Shown one piece after another: positions 5,819 to 7,089 of a DNA stretch of 7,089 bases. Source of the stretch: JBKBXU01 sp046313675 (lineage in GTDB: Bacteria > Bacteroidota > Bacteroidia > Cytophagales > Cytophagaceae); the NCBI GenBank assembly GCA_046313675.1, contig JBKBXU010000253.1, forward strand, positions 1 to 7,089. Direction: 5' to 3'. The first letter of the stretch is position 1. Every line of letters begins with the position of its first letter. The position numbers were made by a program, and so were the translations under genes. The notes under the pieces are model-generated. The model worked only from the letters and a program-made list of their open reading frames with translations, searched no databases and was not told where the DNA came from.

Positions 5819-6472
5819 ATGGAGTTATACTATGAATTATTCGTAAGTCAGCAAGTGCCTGTCAATTTCGGGCAATTTGTATTGCTGGGTATTATTGTGT
5901 TGGTGATTTTTGCAGAAACCTCCACGCTAAAAGGCCTGGCAATCTCCGGGATAAGTTATTTTCTGCCTCTGCTTGGCATTCTTGCCGGAGTTGGATTGAT
6001 TAAATTAAGCATTGGTTTTATGTTTATCTGTTGTTTTATCGCTTCATTTATCGGAGATCTGGTTGCTTATAAGCGTGGATATAATCAAAGAGAAAACGCC
6101 TTTCCCAAGCGCGATAATTATTACTTCAGACGGATTTATCTGGAAGGAGCCCGGCTTTTCAGAATGAAGTATGGCCAATCGTCTATTGTGATCGGAAAAT
6201 TCTGGCCATACTTAAGGAACCTGATACCTATGCTTGCAGGAGCGGATAAAATGAAATTTCTTAACTATTTTTTATTAAACCTTTTAGCCTGCCTTATTTA
6301 CTTCAGTCTATTGTTGGTGCCTTTTTATTATTTGGGGAAAGGGTTTGTGTTTATATGGCCTGTTTTTATAATGCTTGCATTAATAGGAATACTGTTTACA
6401 TTTCTTTTCTGGTTTTACAGAGTTTATGTCAGGTTGCGATTAAACCGTAAAAAGGATAGTCAGGACGAATAG
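5819..6472 (+). CDS. DedA/VTT-family integral membrane protein (divergent)
   Basis: This 217-residue inner-membrane protein has hydrophobic segments at about 18-32, 40-62, 64-80, 148-171 and 176-200, and a basic C-terminal tail. DedA proteins are linked to lipid scrambling or recycling of undecaprenyl phosphate and to proton-motive-force-dependent traits; this one's substrate is unknown. The family pattern is visible. FAETSTLKGL (31-40) has the conserved Glu33. IGDLVAYKRGY (78-88) matches the family's GD..GY.iG region. KYGQSSIVIGKFWPYLRN (117-134) matches the usual yG....i.gRF.P..R, followed by LAGADKM (139-145). Two deviations stand out: the Arg of gRF.P is Lys127, and the Asp of the usual PGD motif, 12 residues after Glu33, is Ile45 here. 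Arg133 is kept. The 185-base gap upstream holds no clear promoter. Confidence 0.8.
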   Translation: MELYYELFVSQQVPVNFGQFVLLGIIVLVIFAETSTLKGLAISGISYFLPLLGILAGVGLIKLSIGFMFICCFIASFIGDLVAYKRGYNQRENAFPKRDNYYFRRIYLEGARLFRMKYGQSSIVIGKFWPYLRNLIPMLAGADKMKFLNYFLLNLLACLIYFSLLLVPFYYLGKGFVFIWPVFIMLALIGILFTFLFWFYRVYVRLRLNRKKDSQDE

Positions 6473-6517
6473 GGTAAGAAAGATCCCTTAGTTTTTAGAT
6501 AATTCTACATTTCCCCG

Positions 6518-6525
6518 TATTTTTG
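6518..6525 (+). promoter_or_regulatory. Candidate -7 box (TATTTTTG) upstream of the CvfB-like gene
   Basis: TATTTTTG matches TAnnTTTG and ends 15 bases before the ATG at 6541, giving a predicted leader of about 10-13 bases. A TTTTTAG stretch (6492-6498) lies about 20 bases upstream, where a TTTG -33 box would be expected, and is only a partial match. Confidence 0.45.
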
Positions 6526-6540
6526 GAGAAATTGTACCTA

Positions 6541-7089
6541 ATGATAGAAATTGGAAAACTAAACCTGCTAAAGGTCAGCCGTCAGTCTCCTCACGGGTTT
6601 TACCTGGTTTCAGGTGAAGTGGAAGTGCTTTTGCCTAATAAATATGTTCCTGATGGCCTTGAGCCGGGTGATGAAATCGAGGTTTTTGTTTATAAAGATT
6701 CAGAAGACCGTCCGGTGGCAACAACCTTAACTCCTCTGGGGATGCTGGGTGATTTTGTCTGCCTTAGAGTTAAAGATGTAAGTCCAATTGGTGCTTTTAT
6801 GAATTGGGGATTGGAGAAGGATCTGTTGGTACCTCTTTCAGAACAACACAGAAAAATGAAGCTCGGAGAGAAGCATGTAGTGAAGATTGCCATCGATCCT
6901 AAAACCGAGCGTATTGTGGGAATAGCCAAGCTTGGCGGTTTTTTCAGCCACGATTTGTCGGGAATTGATGAAGGAGATAAGGTTGATGCCTTGATCTATG
7001 AAATAACCGATTTGGGTTATATGGCCATTATTAATAATACCTATAAGGGAATGATTTATAAAAATGAAGTGTTCAAACCTATAGAAATA
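6541..7089 (+). CDS. CvfB/YitL-type S1 RNA-binding protein, N-terminal part
   Basis: The open frame from ATG 6541 runs to the window edge (183 codons, no stop), beginning MIEIGKLNLLKVSRQSPHGF. It shows the repeated S1 (OB-fold) layout of the CvfB/YitL family. A first domain covers about 1-62 (HGFYLVSGEVEVLLPNKYVP). The second S1 domain (about 68-131) has GDFVCLRVKDVSPIGAFMNW and LEKDLLVPLSEQ. The start of a third is at about 144-180 (GDKVDALIYEITDLGYMAII, then KGMIYKNEVF). The missing C-terminus should carry the rest of the third domain and a winged helix. CvfB binds RNA and was described as a virulence regulator in Staphylococcus aureus; the role in Bacteroidota is not known. It starts 68 bases after the DedA gene, with its own promoter candidate. 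Confidence 0.85.
   Translation, partial: MIEIGKLNLLKVSRQSPHGFYLVSGEVEVLLPNKYVPDGLEPGDEIEVFVYKDSEDRPVATTLTPLGMLGDFVCLRVKDVSPIGAFMNWGLEKDLLVPLSEQHRKMKLGEKHVVKIAIDPKTERIVGIAKLGGFFSHDLSGIDEGDKVDALIYEITDLGYMAIINNTYKGMIYKNEVFKPIEI

Overview
This is a 7.1 kb, AT-rich chromosomal window that looks like Bacteroidota. The grounds are: adjacent pyrG and yidC, with YidC starting MDKNQTIG; start codons without Shine-Dalgarno sequences; several upstream TAnnTTTG boxes (the -7 element of this phylum); and a small KYCG...KLKEDPL antitoxin typical of the group. The class within the phylum cannot be fixed from this window.

Left part, minus strand (1-2048): pyrG (CTP synthase) is followed 22 bases later by the 5' end of yidC (membrane protein insertase), which runs off the window edge. 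The pyrG start codon lies inside the 3' arm of a perfect 12-bp inverted repeat. A TAnnTTTG box sits just upstream, so transcription should start at or near the 5' arm of that hairpin. This is the most interesting signal in the window: it resembles the layout by which enterobacterial pyrC and pyrD sense CTP through start-site choice, but here it is on the CTP synthase gene.

Middle, plus strand (2331-4772): a promoter that would give an almost leaderless mRNA drives a Sua5/YrdC/TsaC-like gene. It is followed 9 bases later by a CCA-adding tRNA nucleotidyltransferase and then by a TerB-like small acidic protein. The first two form a tRNA-maturation pair (t6A37 synthesis and CCA end). The TsaC-like protein lacks three of the four residues of the family's K-x-R/S-x-N tetrad.

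Accessory island (about 4773-5818): AT-rich non-coding DNA surrounds a VapBC-type toxin-antitoxin module. The 54-residue antitoxin is intact. The PIN-domain toxin is full length except for one in-frame TAA at codon 41, at the position of a catalytic glutamate, so it is a recent-looking pseudogene. An 8-bp inverted repeat (GTTATGGG/CCCATAAC) brackets the module, and the only two G6 runs in the window lie just outside it; both hint at cassette-like acquisition.

Right part, plus strand (5819-7089): a divergent DedA/VTT membrane protein, then the first 183 codons of a CvfB/YitL-type S1 RNA-binding protein with its own TAnnTTTG box.
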